A stretch of DNA of 64,000 nt. Origin: Pseudonocardia sp. CNS-004 (GTDB lineage: Bacteria; Actinomycetota; Actinomycetes; Mycobacteriales; Pseudonocardiaceae). Where the stretch lies: contig MKJV01000084.1 of the NCBI GenBank assembly GCA_001942185.1, forward strand, positions 1-64,000, given 5' to 3'. A model generated the notes under the pieces. It was not told the origin of the DNA. It was given only the letters and a program-made list of their open reading frames with translations, and ran no database searches. This document shows, in pieces, positions 19,032 through 27,780 of this stretch; position 1 is the stretch's first letter; every line of letters starts with the position of its first letter. Both the position numbers and the translations under genes were made by a program.

Positions 19032-20252
19032 TCACGCGGGGTCTCGCGCAACCGGGCAGCTCATGCATCGGGGCCCACCGCGGCCACGGCCGAGCTCGCC
19101 GCCCGGGATGTCGAGCACCTCGATGCCGTGGCGGCGCAGGAAGCGGTTGGTGGTGACGGTGCGCTCGTAGGTGACGACGACCCCGGGGGAGATCGCGAGG
19201 GTGTTGCACCCGTCGTCCCACTGCTCGCGCTCCGCGGAGTGGACGTCCTGCTCCGGGGTGAGCACCCGGATCGAGGGCAGGCCCAGCGCCTCGGCGATGG
19301 CGCGGTGCATGTCCTGCGCCGGGTGGTCGGTGAGGTGCAGCTCCTTCTCGGTGTCGCCGGGCCGGATCGTGTAGGCGGGCAGCATCCCGAGGCCCGCGTA
19401 CTGCGTGAACGTCTCCGGGTCGACCATCGTGAGCACCGTGTCGAGGTGCATGAACGCCCGCGCCTGCGGCATCCGCAGCGCGACGATGCGGTCCACCTCG
19501 CCACCGGCGAACAGCTGCCGCGCCAGCCGCTCCACGCCCTGCGGTGTGGTGCGCTCGGACAGGCCGATCAGCACCGCGCCGTCGCCGAGCACGAGCATGT
19601 CGCCGCCCTCGGTGGTGGCGGGCCCGTTCACCGAGCCCGCCGACCAGACCGCGTAGCTCGCGCCCGCGAACAGCCGGTGCCAGCGGTAGACGGCCTCGTA
19701 GTGCACGGTCTCGCGCATCCGGGCCTTCTTGCGCATGCTGTTGATCGCGACGCCGCCGTAGAGCCACGCCGAGGTGTCGCGGGTGTAGAGGTGGTTGGGC
19801 AGCGGCTCGAGCACGAACTCGTCGGGCTCGAGCACGTGGAAGGCGATCGAGCGCGGCTCCGGGATGCGGTCGAGCACCTCCCGCTTGGTGATCCCGCCGA
19901 CGAGGTGGTCGGTGAGCGTGTCCGGGTCCATCGCGTCGAAGCAGTTGCGCAGCGCGTCGATCGCGAGTGGGCCGTACACGCGGTCGTCGAAGATCCGGTC
20001 CAGCACGTACTTGCGCGCCTCGGGGATCTCCAGCGTGCTGCGCAGCAGCTGCCCGAACAGGTGCACGGTGACGCCCCGCTCGCGCAGGAGCGCCGCGAAC
20101 CGGTCGTGCTCCTCCTGCGCCCGTGCCACCCACAGCACGTCGTCGAACAGCAGGCGGTCCTTGTTGCCGGGCGTGAGCCGCTTCAGCTCCAGCCCCGGCC
20201 GGTGCAGGATCACCTCGCGCAGGGCACCCACTTCGGAATCCACCCGGTACAT
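19032..20252 (-). CDS. arcA: Arginine deiminase
   Basis: A protein of about 406 residues that hydrolyses arginine to citrulline and ammonia. It starts MYRVDSEVGALREVILHRPG, the normal arginine deiminase N-terminus. Catalytic blocks are intact: TRDTSAW, TEGGDMLVLGDG, FMHLDTVLTMVD, DDGCNTLAISPG and the cysteine motif GRGGPRCMSCP. The ATG at 20252 has AGGA eight bases upstream; the ATG at 20261 lacks spacing for a ribosome-binding site. No arcB or arcC lies nearby, so the role may be nitrogen supply or arginine recycling rather than the full energy-yielding pathway. The divergent AsnC regulator is the likely controller. Confidence 0.92.
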   Translation of the reverse strand: MYRVDSEVGALREVILHRPGLELKRLTPGNKDRLLFDDVLWVARAQEEHDRFAALLRERGVTVHLFGQLLRSTLEIPEARKYVLDRIFDDRVYGPLAIDALRNCFDAMDPDTLTDHLVGGITKREVLDRIPEPRSIAFHVLEPDEFVLEPLPNHLYTRDTSAWLYGGVAINSMRKKARMRETVHYEAVYRWHRLFAGASYAVWSAGSVNGPATTEGGDMLVLGDGAVLIGLSERTTPQGVERLARQLFAGGEVDRIVALRMPQARAFMHLDTVLTMVDPETFTQYAGLGMLPAYTIRPGDTEKELHLTDHPAQDMHRAIAEALGLPSIRVLTPEQDVHSAEREQWDDGCNTLAISPGVVVTYERTVTTNRFLRRHGIEVLDIPGGELGRGRGGPRCMSCPVARDPA

Positions 20253-20302
20253 GCCCGACATCCTGCCGCGTCGCGCCGCCACCGTGGGGGGACGATGGGA
20301 CG

Positions 20303-20758
20303 GTGCCGCTGGACCGTCTGGACTCCGACATCATCGCGCTGCTGGTCGAGGACGCCCGCCGCAGCTACGCCGAGCTGGGGTCGCGGATCGGGCTGTCCGC
20401 GTCGGCGGTGAAGCGGCGGGTCGACCGGATGCGCGCCGACGGCGCGATCACCGGGTTCACCGTGCGCCTCGACCCCGGCGCACTGGGCTGGGAGGTCGAG
20501 GGCTACGTCGAGCTGTACTGCCGCAACAGCACCGCGCCCGCCGTGATCCGGGCTGCCGTCGACCGGTTCCCCGAGGTCGTCGACGCCAGCACGGTCTCCG
20601 GTGACGCCGACGCGGTGCTGCGGATCCTCGCCACCGACATGCGCCACTTCGAGCAGGTCCTCGAGCAGATCGGCGCCCAGCCGTTCGTCGCGCGGACGAA
20701 GTCGGTGCTGGTGCTCTCTCCGCTCCTGCGCCGCGCCTCCACCCCGCCGCCGCGCTGA
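20303..20758 (+). CDS. Lrp/AsnC-family transcriptional regulator
   Basis: A 151-residue protein with an N-terminal helix-turn-helix (LDSDIIALLVEDARRSYAEL, then GLSASAVKRRVDRM) and a C-terminal RAM/AsnC effector domain (ITGFTVRLDPGALGW, VSGDADAVLRILATDM). Lrp-type proteins form octamers and sense amino acids. It diverges from arginine deiminase with about 50 bp between starts, so it most likely controls that gene in response to arginine. Start GTG. Confidence 0.85.
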   Translation: MPLDRLDSDIIALLVEDARRSYAELGSRIGLSASAVKRRVDRMRADGAITGFTVRLDPGALGWEVEGYVELYCRNSTAPAVIRAAVDRFPEVVDASTVSGDADAVLRILATDMRHFEQVLEQIGAQPFVARTKSVLVLSPLLRRASTPPPR

Positions 20759-20799
20759 GCCCGCTCGTGTGTGACGCCTCCAGCCCACGCCGGTCTGCC

Positions 20800-20871
20800 G
20801 CTCACACACGAACTCTCCTGCTCACACACCAACAGCAGTCACTGTGCGATCACCACAGTTCGTGTGCGAGC
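20800..20871. repeat. Nested-palindrome intergenic element, divergent copy
   Basis: Between convergent genes lie two direct boxes CTCACACA (20801, 20821) exactly 20 bp apart, then two inverted boxes TGTGCGAT and TGTGCGAG (20843, 20863), also 20 bp apart. The outermost copies extend to GCTCACACACGAACT and its one-mismatch complement AGTTCGTGTGCGAGC. A further inverted copy, GCTCGTGTGTGACG, starts at 20763. The layout matches the elements at 47158 and 58595, though the centre spacing is 22 rather than 18. Confidence 0.65.
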
Positions 20872-20932
20872 ACCTCGCAGCGGCGGCGCCGCCCGGTCGC
20901 GCATCGCGCGCGGGGAAGGTCGGGTCCGCCGG

Positions 20933-21715
20933 CTATCGCCGCCGGTAGTCGCCGTCGCGCTTCTCGAAGAAGGCGCGCAGGGCTTCCTGGTGGTCCTCGG
21001 TGTGGAACATCTCGAGGAACTTCGCCCGCTGCAGGTCCTGGCCCTGCGCGAAGTCGAGCTCGAAGGCCCGGGTGACCGAGGACTTGGTGGCCTCGACCGA
21101 GAGCGGGGCGCGGGTGGCGATGCGGCGGGCCTTGGTGAGCGCCGCCGGGAGCAGGGCGTCGGGCTCGTGGACCTCGGTGACGAGGCCCCAGTTCAGGGCC
21201 TGCTGCGCGTCGTAGCGCGCCCCGGTCAGCAGGATCTCCTTGGCCGGGCCCATCCCCACCACGCGGGGCAGCCGCCAGAAGCTGACGATCAGCCCGACGT
21301 TCACCCCGGCCGCCACGAAGAACGCGTCGGTCGACGCGATGCGGATGTCGCAGGCCAGCGCGAACTCCAGCCCGCCGCCCACGGTGGCGCCGTTGATCGC
21401 GGCGATGACGGGGGCGCGGAAGCCTTCCAGGGCGTCGAGCATGCCACCGAAGTCGTCCAGGTACCCGGCGAGCTCGTCGTCGGTGAGCTCCTCGTCCTCC
21501 CGCAGGTTGGCACCCGAGGTGAACGCCCGCCCGGTGCCGGTGACGACGACACAGCGGATCGCGTCGTCGGCCGCGAGCAGGTCGAGCCCGCGCCGGAAGG
21601 ACTTGCGGCTCTCCCAGCTGAAGGCGTTCGAGGGCGGGCTGTCGATCGTGAGCACCGCGATGTGCGGGCCCTCGTGGTGCAGGGTCACGCCGGTGCCGAG
21701 CTCGGCCGTCGTCAT
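20933..21715 (-). CDS. Enoyl-CoA hydratase/isomerase family protein
   Basis: A 260-residue crotonase-fold protein. The CoA-binding and oxyanion-hole segments are present (TGTGRAFTSGANLRE; INGATVGGGLEFALACDIRI), and the C-terminus has the usual helical end. The second catalytic glutamate position is not obvious, so hydratase versus isomerase or hydrolase activity is open. It is the last gene of a leftward five-gene operon with an ABC importer and a CoA-transferase. The likely substrate is the CoA ester of whatever acid that operon imports. Confidence 0.85.
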   Translation of the reverse strand: MTTAELGTGVTLHHEGPHIAVLTIDSPPSNAFSWESRKSFRRGLDLLAADDAIRCVVVTGTGRAFTSGANLREDEELTDDELAGYLDDFGGMLDALEGFRAPVIAAINGATVGGGLEFALACDIRIASTDAFFVAAGVNVGLIVSFWRLPRVVGMGPAKEILLTGARYDAQQALNWGLVTEVHEPDALLPAALTKARRIATRAPLSVEATKSSVTRAFELDFAQGQDLQRAKFLEMFHTEDHQEALRAFFEKRDGDYRRR

Positions 21716-21730
21716 GGGGCTCCTCTTCGC

Positions 21731-23440
21731 TCACTCCGTGGACAGGCGGCGGCCCAGCAGGCGCACGGCCAGCAGGGTCACGCCGATGTTGATGGTCAGG
21801 ACGACGACCGAGAGCGCGCCCGCGAGCTGGTAGCGCGACTCGTTGGCGAAGCCGTAGAGCACGGTGGCGATCGTCGGGTTCGCGCCCGTGTACAGGAACA
21901 CCGACAGCTCCAGCTCGCGGAACAGCAGGACGAAGTTGAGCAGGGCCGCCGCGAGCAGCGACGGCCGCAGCAGGGGGACGGTGATGCGGGAGGTGGTCCG
22001 CAGCCACGGGGCGCCGAGGCTGCGCGACGCCTCCTCGGCCTCCGGCCCGATCTGCCCCATCCCGGCGTGGACGTAGGCGTAGGTGAGCGGGAGCGCGTTG
22101 CCGATGTAGCCGATGAGCAGGATCAGCAGCGTGCCGCCGAGGCCGAACGGCACGCCGGCGTAGGCGATGATGATCCCGATGCCGAGGATGGCGCCGGGGA
22201 ACGCCAGCGGTGCCGCCATCACCGGTCCGACCAGCCCGTTGCTGCGCGCCCGGGTGCGGTGCACCAGCCACGACGCGACGACGGCGACGACGAGGGCGCC
22301 CGCGGTGCCGCCGAGGGCGAGCGCGAAGCTGTTGCCCATCGCCGCGGCCACCCGGGGCTGGCCGAACACGTCGGCGTAGTTCTGGGTCAGCACGATGTTG
22401 TCCGGGCCGAACGGGAGCCCGATCGCCCGCCGCATCGAGGTCGCCAGCAGGATCCCGAACGGCAGGATGATGCTGAGCAGCAGCACCAGCGAGCACAGCG
22501 CCAGCGCGAGCGGGGTGTACGCCCCGAGCCGGACCACCTCCTGGCGCCCCGGCTTGCCGCCGATCACGGTGAACCGGCGCCTGCCGACCAGCGTGCGCTG
22601 CACCAGCAGCAGCACCGCGACGAGCGCCAGCACCGGGACCGAGACGACCGCGGCCACCTCGATGCGGGGCGGGAAGTTCATCAGGGTCAGCAGCACCGTC
22701 GGGATCGTCTGGAACTGGGCGGGCGCACCGAGCAGGGCCACCGGGCCGAAGATCACGAACGAGGTGACGAAGACGAGGATCGTGCCCGCGACCATGGACG
22801 GGAGGACCAGCGGGAAGGTCACGGTGCACAGCACGCGCAACCGCGAGGCGCCGAGCCCGGACGCCGCGTGCTCCATCGCCGGGTCGATCCCCTCCAGGGA
22901 GGCGGCGACCGGCAGGAAGACCAGCGGGTACAGGAAGAGCGCGAGGACGAAGATGATCCCCCACGGTGTGAAGATGTCGAACGGGGCCTCCTGCAGCCCG
23001 AACACCGCCATCAGGGCGTGGTTGAGCACCCCGCTGCTCGGCCCGAGCAACAGGATCCAGCCCAGGGCGGCGATGAAGCTCGGCGCGGCGAACGTGAGCA
23101 GGGCGCTCGCGCGGAAGAACCCCTTCAGCGGCATGTCCGTGCGCACCACCAGCCACGCGATCGGCATGCCGAGCAGCAGGCTGCCCGCGGACGTGCCGAC
23201 AGCCACCCACAGCGAGTTGAGCGTGGCTTCCAGCAGGAGCGGCTCGGTGCCCAGCACGGCGTAGTTGCCGAGGGACAACCCGCCGTCCTCGCCGAGGAAG
23301 CTCTGCCCGAACACCAGCGCGATCGGGTAGCCGACCAGTGCGACCACGACCAGCGCCCAGCCGACGCGCAGCAGCCGTTCGGCCGACGGTCGCCGGTCCG
23401 GGCCCGCTGCGGCGCGGCGCGGCGCGGCGGTGACGGCCAC
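21731..23440 (-). CDS. Fbp-type ABC transporter permease (fused two-domain)
   Basis: A 569-residue protein with two tandem permease halves, each of about six helices, as in FbpB/SfuB-type (iron, thiamine or phosphonate) systems. EAA-like loops appear in both halves (MEHAASGLGASRLRVL; AEEASRSLGAPWLRT). The start is GTG, two bases after the stop of the binding-protein gene. It forms the channel for the lipoprotein and ATPase encoded just upstream. The fused form does not by itself identify the solute. Confidence 0.9.
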   Translation of the reverse strand: MAVTAAPRRAAAGPDRRPSAERLLRVGWALVVVALVGYPIALVFGQSFLGEDGGLSLGNYAVLGTEPLLLEATLNSLWVAVGTSAGSLLLGMPIAWLVVRTDMPLKGFFRASALLTFAAPSFIAALGWILLLGPSSGVLNHALMAVFGLQEAPFDIFTPWGIIFVLALFLYPLVFLPVAASLEGIDPAMEHAASGLGASRLRVLCTVTFPLVLPSMVAGTILVFVTSFVIFGPVALLGAPAQFQTIPTVLLTLMNFPPRIEVAAVVSVPVLALVAVLLLVQRTLVGRRRFTVIGGKPGRQEVVRLGAYTPLALALCSLVLLLSIILPFGILLATSMRRAIGLPFGPDNIVLTQNYADVFGQPRVAAAMGNSFALALGGTAGALVVAVVASWLVHRTRARSNGLVGPVMAAPLAFPGAILGIGIIIAYAGVPFGLGGTLLILLIGYIGNALPLTYAYVHAGMGQIGPEAEEASRSLGAPWLRTTSRITVPLLRPSLLAAALLNFVLLFRELELSVFLYTGANPTIATVLYGFANESRYQLAGALSVVVLTINIGVTLLAVRLLGRRLSTE

Positions 23441-23442
23441 CG

Positions 23443-24519
23443 TCAGCGCCGGAAGAGCTGGTCGAAGCTGCCGCGCAGGTCCTCACGGACGGCGGCGACC
23501 TCCTCGACGCTGGTGGTCATCAGGTTCCGGTCGCTGATGTCCTGCGATCCCGGGGGCGGCGGCACGCCCTCGAGCACGCTGCGGCCGCCCTGCTCGGCGA
23601 GCGCCCGCTGGAACTCGTCGCTGAGGTGGTAGCGGACGGTCAGCGCCGCGGCGTTGGGGTGCGGGGCCCCGGCGAGCACCGCGATCTCGCTGGCGAACAC
23701 CGGGACGCCGTCGGTGGGGTAGGCGATGGCCAGCGGCTCACCTCCCGCGGCCGCGCTGAGCACCGCGGACTCGATCGCCGGGAAGGCGATGTCGGCCTCG
23801 CCGGTGAGGACGAGCTGGGGCAGGGCGAGGCTGCTGTCGGTGACGATCGGCTCGCGCGCGGCCAGGTCGTCCAGCCAGCCGTCGGGGTACTGCTTCGTGA
23901 GCATCGCGTAGAACGACAGCGCGGTGCCCGACGCGCTGGGGTCCGAGGTGACCATCCGCCCGAACTCGCCGGTGGCCAGCTCGGCCCAGGTCGGCGGCAG
24001 GGCCGAGGCCTGGGTCCGGGCGGAGTTGTACATGATCCCGAGCGGGATCTGGTTGTAGGGCAGCTGTGCGGTGGCCGCGTCGTCGAGGCCGTCGACGAGC
24101 GCGTCGAGGTTGGCGACTCCCGCGTCGGTGATCACGCCGTCGTGCGACCAGGCCTGCATCGTCGCGGGGTCGGTCAGGCTCACGACGTCGGCATTGAGGC
24201 GGCCGCTGGCGAGCTCGGCGGACACGGCGTTGGCGATGTTCCCGGAGTCCTCCCGGGTGAACGTCACCTGGAGGCCGAACCGCTCCTGCATGCGCTGCTG
24301 GAGGAGTTCGAGCGCCTCGAGGGTGTGGCCACCCCCGTAGAGCACCACCCCGCCCTCCGCCTGGGCGCCGGAGATGAGCTCCGCCGTGATGCCGGGGATC
24401 TCACCCCCCGCAGCGGAGCCGGCGCCGGAGGATCCGCTGCCGCAGCCCGCGAGCGCCGCGGCAGCGAGGGGGACGGTGAGGAGGGCGGCGGTTCGCCCGC
24501 GCCATCGAGAGTGGAACAC
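23443..24519 (-). CDS. Extracellular substrate-binding lipoprotein (Fbp-like)
   Basis: A 358-residue lipoprotein with signal peptide and clear lipobox (ALAGC). The body resembles iron/2-aminoethylphosphonate-type family-1 binding proteins: GVVLYGGGHTLEAL, FTREDSGNIANAVSAELASG and ADVVSLTDPATM, with the AIAYPTDGVPVF segment common in this family. The GTG start is supported by an AAAGGA site. The two tyrosines that bind ferric iron in FbpA cannot be confirmed, so the ligand may be an organic acid, as the CoA-transferase and hydratase in the operon suggest. Confidence 0.85.
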   Translation of the reverse strand: MFHSRWRGRTAALLTVPLAAAALAGCGSGSSGAGSAAGGEIPGITAELISGAQAEGGVVLYGGGHTLEALELLQQRMQERFGLQVTFTREDSGNIANAVSAELASGRLNADVVSLTDPATMQAWSHDGVITDAGVANLDALVDGLDDAATAQLPYNQIPLGIMYNSARTQASALPPTWAELATGEFGRMVTSDPSASGTALSFYAMLTKQYPDGWLDDLAAREPIVTDSSLALPQLVLTGEADIAFPAIESAVLSAAAGGEPLAIAYPTDGVPVFASEIAVLAGAPHPNAAALTVRYHLSDEFQRALAEQGGRSVLEGVPPPPGSQDISDRNLMTTSVEEVAAVREDLRGSFDQLFRR

Positions 24520-24559
24520 CGCCTGTCCTTTCTTCGAGTGGCCGTTCTGCGAGTGGCCG

Positions 24560-25659
24560 TCAGGTGGGAACGGGGACCGGGTCCGCGGCCGTCGGGACCG
24601 GGTCGTCGAGAACGGCTGCCGCGTCCGGTTCGACCTCGACGCGGACGCGGGTGCCGACCGCGAGCCTGCGCGACCCCGGCCCGTTCGCCCGCACCGGTGC
24701 GGGCTCGCCGGGGACGTCGAGCTGGTACTGCACGAGGTCGCCGAAGAACAGGGCCTCGGCGATCCGGCCCGTCGCCTCGGCGTCGTCCTCGACGGGTACG
24801 AGCGCCACGTCCGCGGGCCGGATCGAGACCGCGACGTCGGTGCCGCCGCGCACCTCGTGCCCGGTGGCCACGTCGACGTTCCCGAGCACCCGCAGGTGAC
24901 CGCGGCCCGCCGGGCTGCCCGTGGCGGCGAGGATGTTCGTCGCTCCGAGCGCCGCGCGACGTAGCTGTTGCGCGGGCGGCGGTAGACCTCCTCGGGCCTG
25001 CCCAGCTGCGCGATCACCCCCGCGTTCATGACGACGAGCCGGTCGGCGAGCGACAGGGCCTCGGCCTGGTCGTGTGTGACGTAGAGCATGCTCACCCCGA
25101 GCGAGCGTTGGATGCGCTTGACCTCGGCGCGCAGCTCCTCGCGCAGGCGGGTGTCCAGGTTCGACAGCGGCTCGTCGAGCAGCAGCAGGGCGGGGTCGTT
25201 CACCAGCGCCCTCGCCAGCGCCACCCGCTGCTGCTGCCCGCCGGAGAGCTGGTGCACGTAGCGCTCGCCCATGCCGGGCAGCTGCACCATGGCCAGCGCC
25301 TCGGCCACCCGCCGCCGGACCTCCGCGCGCCCGACCTTCGCCGTGGTGGGCCCGTAGCCCACGTTCTGGTCGACGGTCATGTGCGGCCACAGCGCATAGC
25401 TCTGGAACACGACCGACATCCGCCTGCGCTCCGGCGGCACGAACGCGCCGGGCCCGGCCAGGGTGCGGTCGCCGAGGCGGATCTCGCCGTGGTCGGGACG
25501 CTCGAACCCGGCGATCATCCGCAGGCACGTGGTCTTGCCGCAGCCGCTGGGGCCGAGCAGGACCACCGCCTCGCCGTCGTCGATCGACAGGTCGATGCCG
25601 TCCACGGCGGTCGCGTCGCCGAATCGCTTGGTCAGCTGCGACAACACCAGGTGGGTCAT
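24560..25659 (-). CDS. ABC transporter ATP-binding protein (PotA/FbpC-type), frameshifted
   Basis: About 366 residues after restoring a G near 24955. Walker A (LLGPSGCGKTT), Q-loop (VVFQSYALWPHMT), signature (QLSGGQQQRVALARA), Walker B (LLLLDEPLSNLD) and the switch histidine (YVTHDQAEA) are all present. The C-terminal TOBE domain continues in the other frame (VAVSIRPADVALVPVE). It energises uptake through the fused permease. Its ATG overlaps the stop of the CoA-transferase gene (ATGA), so transporter and enzyme are translationally coupled. Confidence 0.88.
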
Positions 25660-26875
25660 GGAGCGACCGCCTGGACGGGCTCTCGCGCGACGCCCGCGGC
25701 GAGCAGCCCGTCGATCTCGGCGCCGTCCAGCCCGGCCTCGGCGAGCACCTCACGGGTGTGCTCACCCAGGAGCGGTGCGGTGCGCCGGATCCGCGCCGGG
25801 GTGGCCGAGAGCTTGACCGGCGGGCCGATGTGGCGGACCTCCCCGAGCCGGGGGTGCTGCGTGGACACCAGCATCTCGCGGGCCTGCACGTGCGGGTCGG
25901 CGTAGACCTGCTCCAGGTCGTACAGCGGGCCGCACGGAACCCCGGCGGCGGACAGCGCGGCGACCCACTCCTCGGTGGTGCGGCGGCGCAGCCGGCTCGC
26001 CAGCTCGCCGGCCAGCTCGACCCGGTGCGCCATGCGGCCCCGGTTGTCGGCGAACCGCTCGTCGGCGGGCAGTTCGGGGCTGTCCAGCACCTCGCAGAGG
26101 CGAAGCCAGTTGCGCTGGTTGGCCGCGCCGATCGCCACGTGCCCGTCCGCGGTCGCAGGACCTCGTACGGCGCCGACAGGCGGTGGGCCGACCCGAGCGG
26201 GCCCGGGACCTGCCCGGCGCCGAACAACAGCGCGGTCTCCCACACGGTGTAGGCGATCCCGCCCTCCAGGAGGGAGGTGTCGACCAGCTGGCCCTGCCCG
26301 GTGCGCAGGCGGTGCACGTAGGCCGAGAGCACCCCGTACGCCCCGAAGAGGCCGGCGTTGAGGTCGCAGATGGGAACCCCGACCTTCACCGGGCCGCCGC
26401 CCGGTTCGCCGGTCATGCTGATGAGGCCGCTCATCGCCTGGGCGACCAGGTCGAAGCCGCCCTGACGGGAGTAGGGACCGGTGGCGCCGAACCCCGAGAT
26501 CGAGCAGTAGACCAGCTCCGGTCGCAGCTCCCGCAGGTCGGTGTAGCCCAGCCCGAGCCGGTCCAGGGTGCCCGGCCGGAAGTTCTCGACCAGCACGTCC
26601 GCCGCGGCGGCCAGCCGACGTAGCGCGGCGGCGCCCCTGGCGTCCTTCAGGTCGAGGGCCAGCCCGCGCTTGTTGCGGTTCATCGCGGCGAACGCGGGGG
26701 AGGAGTCGACGTCACCCCCGCCCATCGCGCGGGTGTCGTCGCCCCGGTCCGGCCGCTCGACCTTCACGACGTCGCCCATGTCGGCCAGCAGCGCCGAGCA
26801 GTAGGCGCCGGCCATGACCTGGGTGAGGTCGAGGACGCGCACTCCGGCCAGTGGGCCGTCCACGTCGTCGGGCAC
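25656..26875 (-). CDS. CaiB/BaiF-family CoA-transferase, frameshifted
   Basis: A class III CoA-transferase of about 406 residues after adding one G near 26153. The N-terminus reads LAGVRVLDLTQVMAGAYCSA. The catalytic aspartate and neighbouring motifs follow (MNRNKRGLALDLKD; VLVENFRPGTLDRLGLGY), and the C-terminal half shows AIGAANQRNWLRLCEVL. Such enzymes move CoA from a donor ester to a carboxylic acid. The GTG start at 26875 has GAGGAGG five bases upstream and is preferred to the ATG pair at 26914. It is the first gene of the operon and diverges from an IclR regulator. Confidence 0.87.
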
Positions 26876-26894
26876 GGTGCCTCCTCGGCAGCGG

Positions 26895-26907
26895 TCCACA
26901 GAGTGGA
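26895..26907. promoter_or_regulatory. Candidate IclR operator
   Basis: TCCAC-AGA-GTGGA, a perfect 13-bp palindrome, lies in the 47-bp gap between the divergent CoA-transferase operon and the IclR gene. Its position suits joint control of both directions. Confidence 0.4.
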
Positions 26908-26922
26908 ACATCACGGCTAGGA

Positions 26923-27729
26923 ATGGACACTGGTGCGGTGGCTACGGTAGGTGGGAGTGATCGGAGCGGTCAAGCGGTGAGAAGCGTTGCGGCGGCACTG
27001 GCCGTGCTCGAGGCCGTCTCGGAAAACCAGCCGGCCGGGGTCTCGGAGCTGGCGCGCGCCCTCGGGCTGCCCAAGTCGACGACGCACCGGATGTTGGCCA
27101 CCCTCTCGGACCTGGGCTGGATCCGGGCCACCGACGACGCGCCGACCCGGTGGCTGATCACCTCGAAGGCATCGGCGATCGGATCGCGCCTGCAGCCGGC
27201 CCAGGAGCTGAGGGCCGCGGTGGTGCCGGTGATGCGGGAGCTGTCGGCCGCCACCGGCGAGACGATCCACTTCTCGGTGCCGGACCAGCGGTGGATCGTG
27301 TTGATCGACAAGGTCGAGGGCGAGAACGAGGTGCGGACGACGGCCGCCATCGGCCACCGCGCACCGGCCCACGCCACGTCGGCGGGTCAGGCGGTGCTGG
27401 CCGCGCTCCCCGAGTCGGTGTGCCGGACGTTGCTGTCGGCGGCCCCGTTGGAGGCGCTCACGCCCAAGACCGTCGTGGACCTCGATGAACTCATGGCCGA
27501 GCTGGCCGTCGTCCGCGAGCGCGGGTACGCGCGGTGCCTGCAGGGCCGCCACAACGACGTGGCGGCCACCGGCGCGGCGGTCCTGAACAGCGTCGGGTCG
27601 CCGGTCGGCGCGCTCAGCATCTCGATGCCCGTCCACCGGTTCCCCCGACGGCTGTGGGCGGGGTACGGGCGCCTCGTCATGGAGGCCGCGGCGTCCTGCA
27701 GCGCCTATCCCGGCATCGGCGGCCGCTGA
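26923..27729 (+). CDS. IclR-family transcriptional regulator
   Basis: A 268-residue protein with an N-terminal winged helix (GVSELARALGLPKSTTHRML) and a complete IclR ligand domain (GETIHFSVPDQRWIVLIDKV, AHATSAGQAVLAALP, GRHNDVAATGAAVLN). The start ATG lies 47 bp from the divergent CoA-transferase gene. It is the probable regulator of the CoA-transferase/ABC/hydratase operon and its effector is probably the transported acid or its CoA ester. The frame is intact. Confidence 0.88.
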   Translation: MDTGAVATVGGSDRSGQAVRSVAAALAVLEAVSENQPAGVSELARALGLPKSTTHRMLATLSDLGWIRATDDAPTRWLITSKASAIGSRLQPAQELRAAVVPVMRELSAATGETIHFSVPDQRWIVLIDKVEGENEVRTTAAIGHRAPAHATSAGQAVLAALPESVCRTLLSAAPLEALTPKTVVDLDELMAELAVVRERGYARCLQGRHNDVAATGAAVLNSVGSPVGALSISMPVHRFPRRLWAGYGRLVMEAAASCSAYPGIGGR

Positions 27730-27780
27730 GCGACCTGGGTGGTGCGGCGGCCCTGTCGGGTGCGAGGTGAGAATCGTGTC

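Noticed and set aside
22401..24519. Iron uptake as the certain function of the Fbp-type transporter
   Set aside because: The iron-binding tyrosines could not be confirmed and the operon partners point to an organic acid, so the solute is left open.
24560..26875. Apparent fusion of a CoA-transferase with the C-terminal domain of an ABC ATPase
   Set aside because: The frame continues only because both genes carry single-base losses. The catalytic parts lie in two different frames and each gene is complete when corrected.
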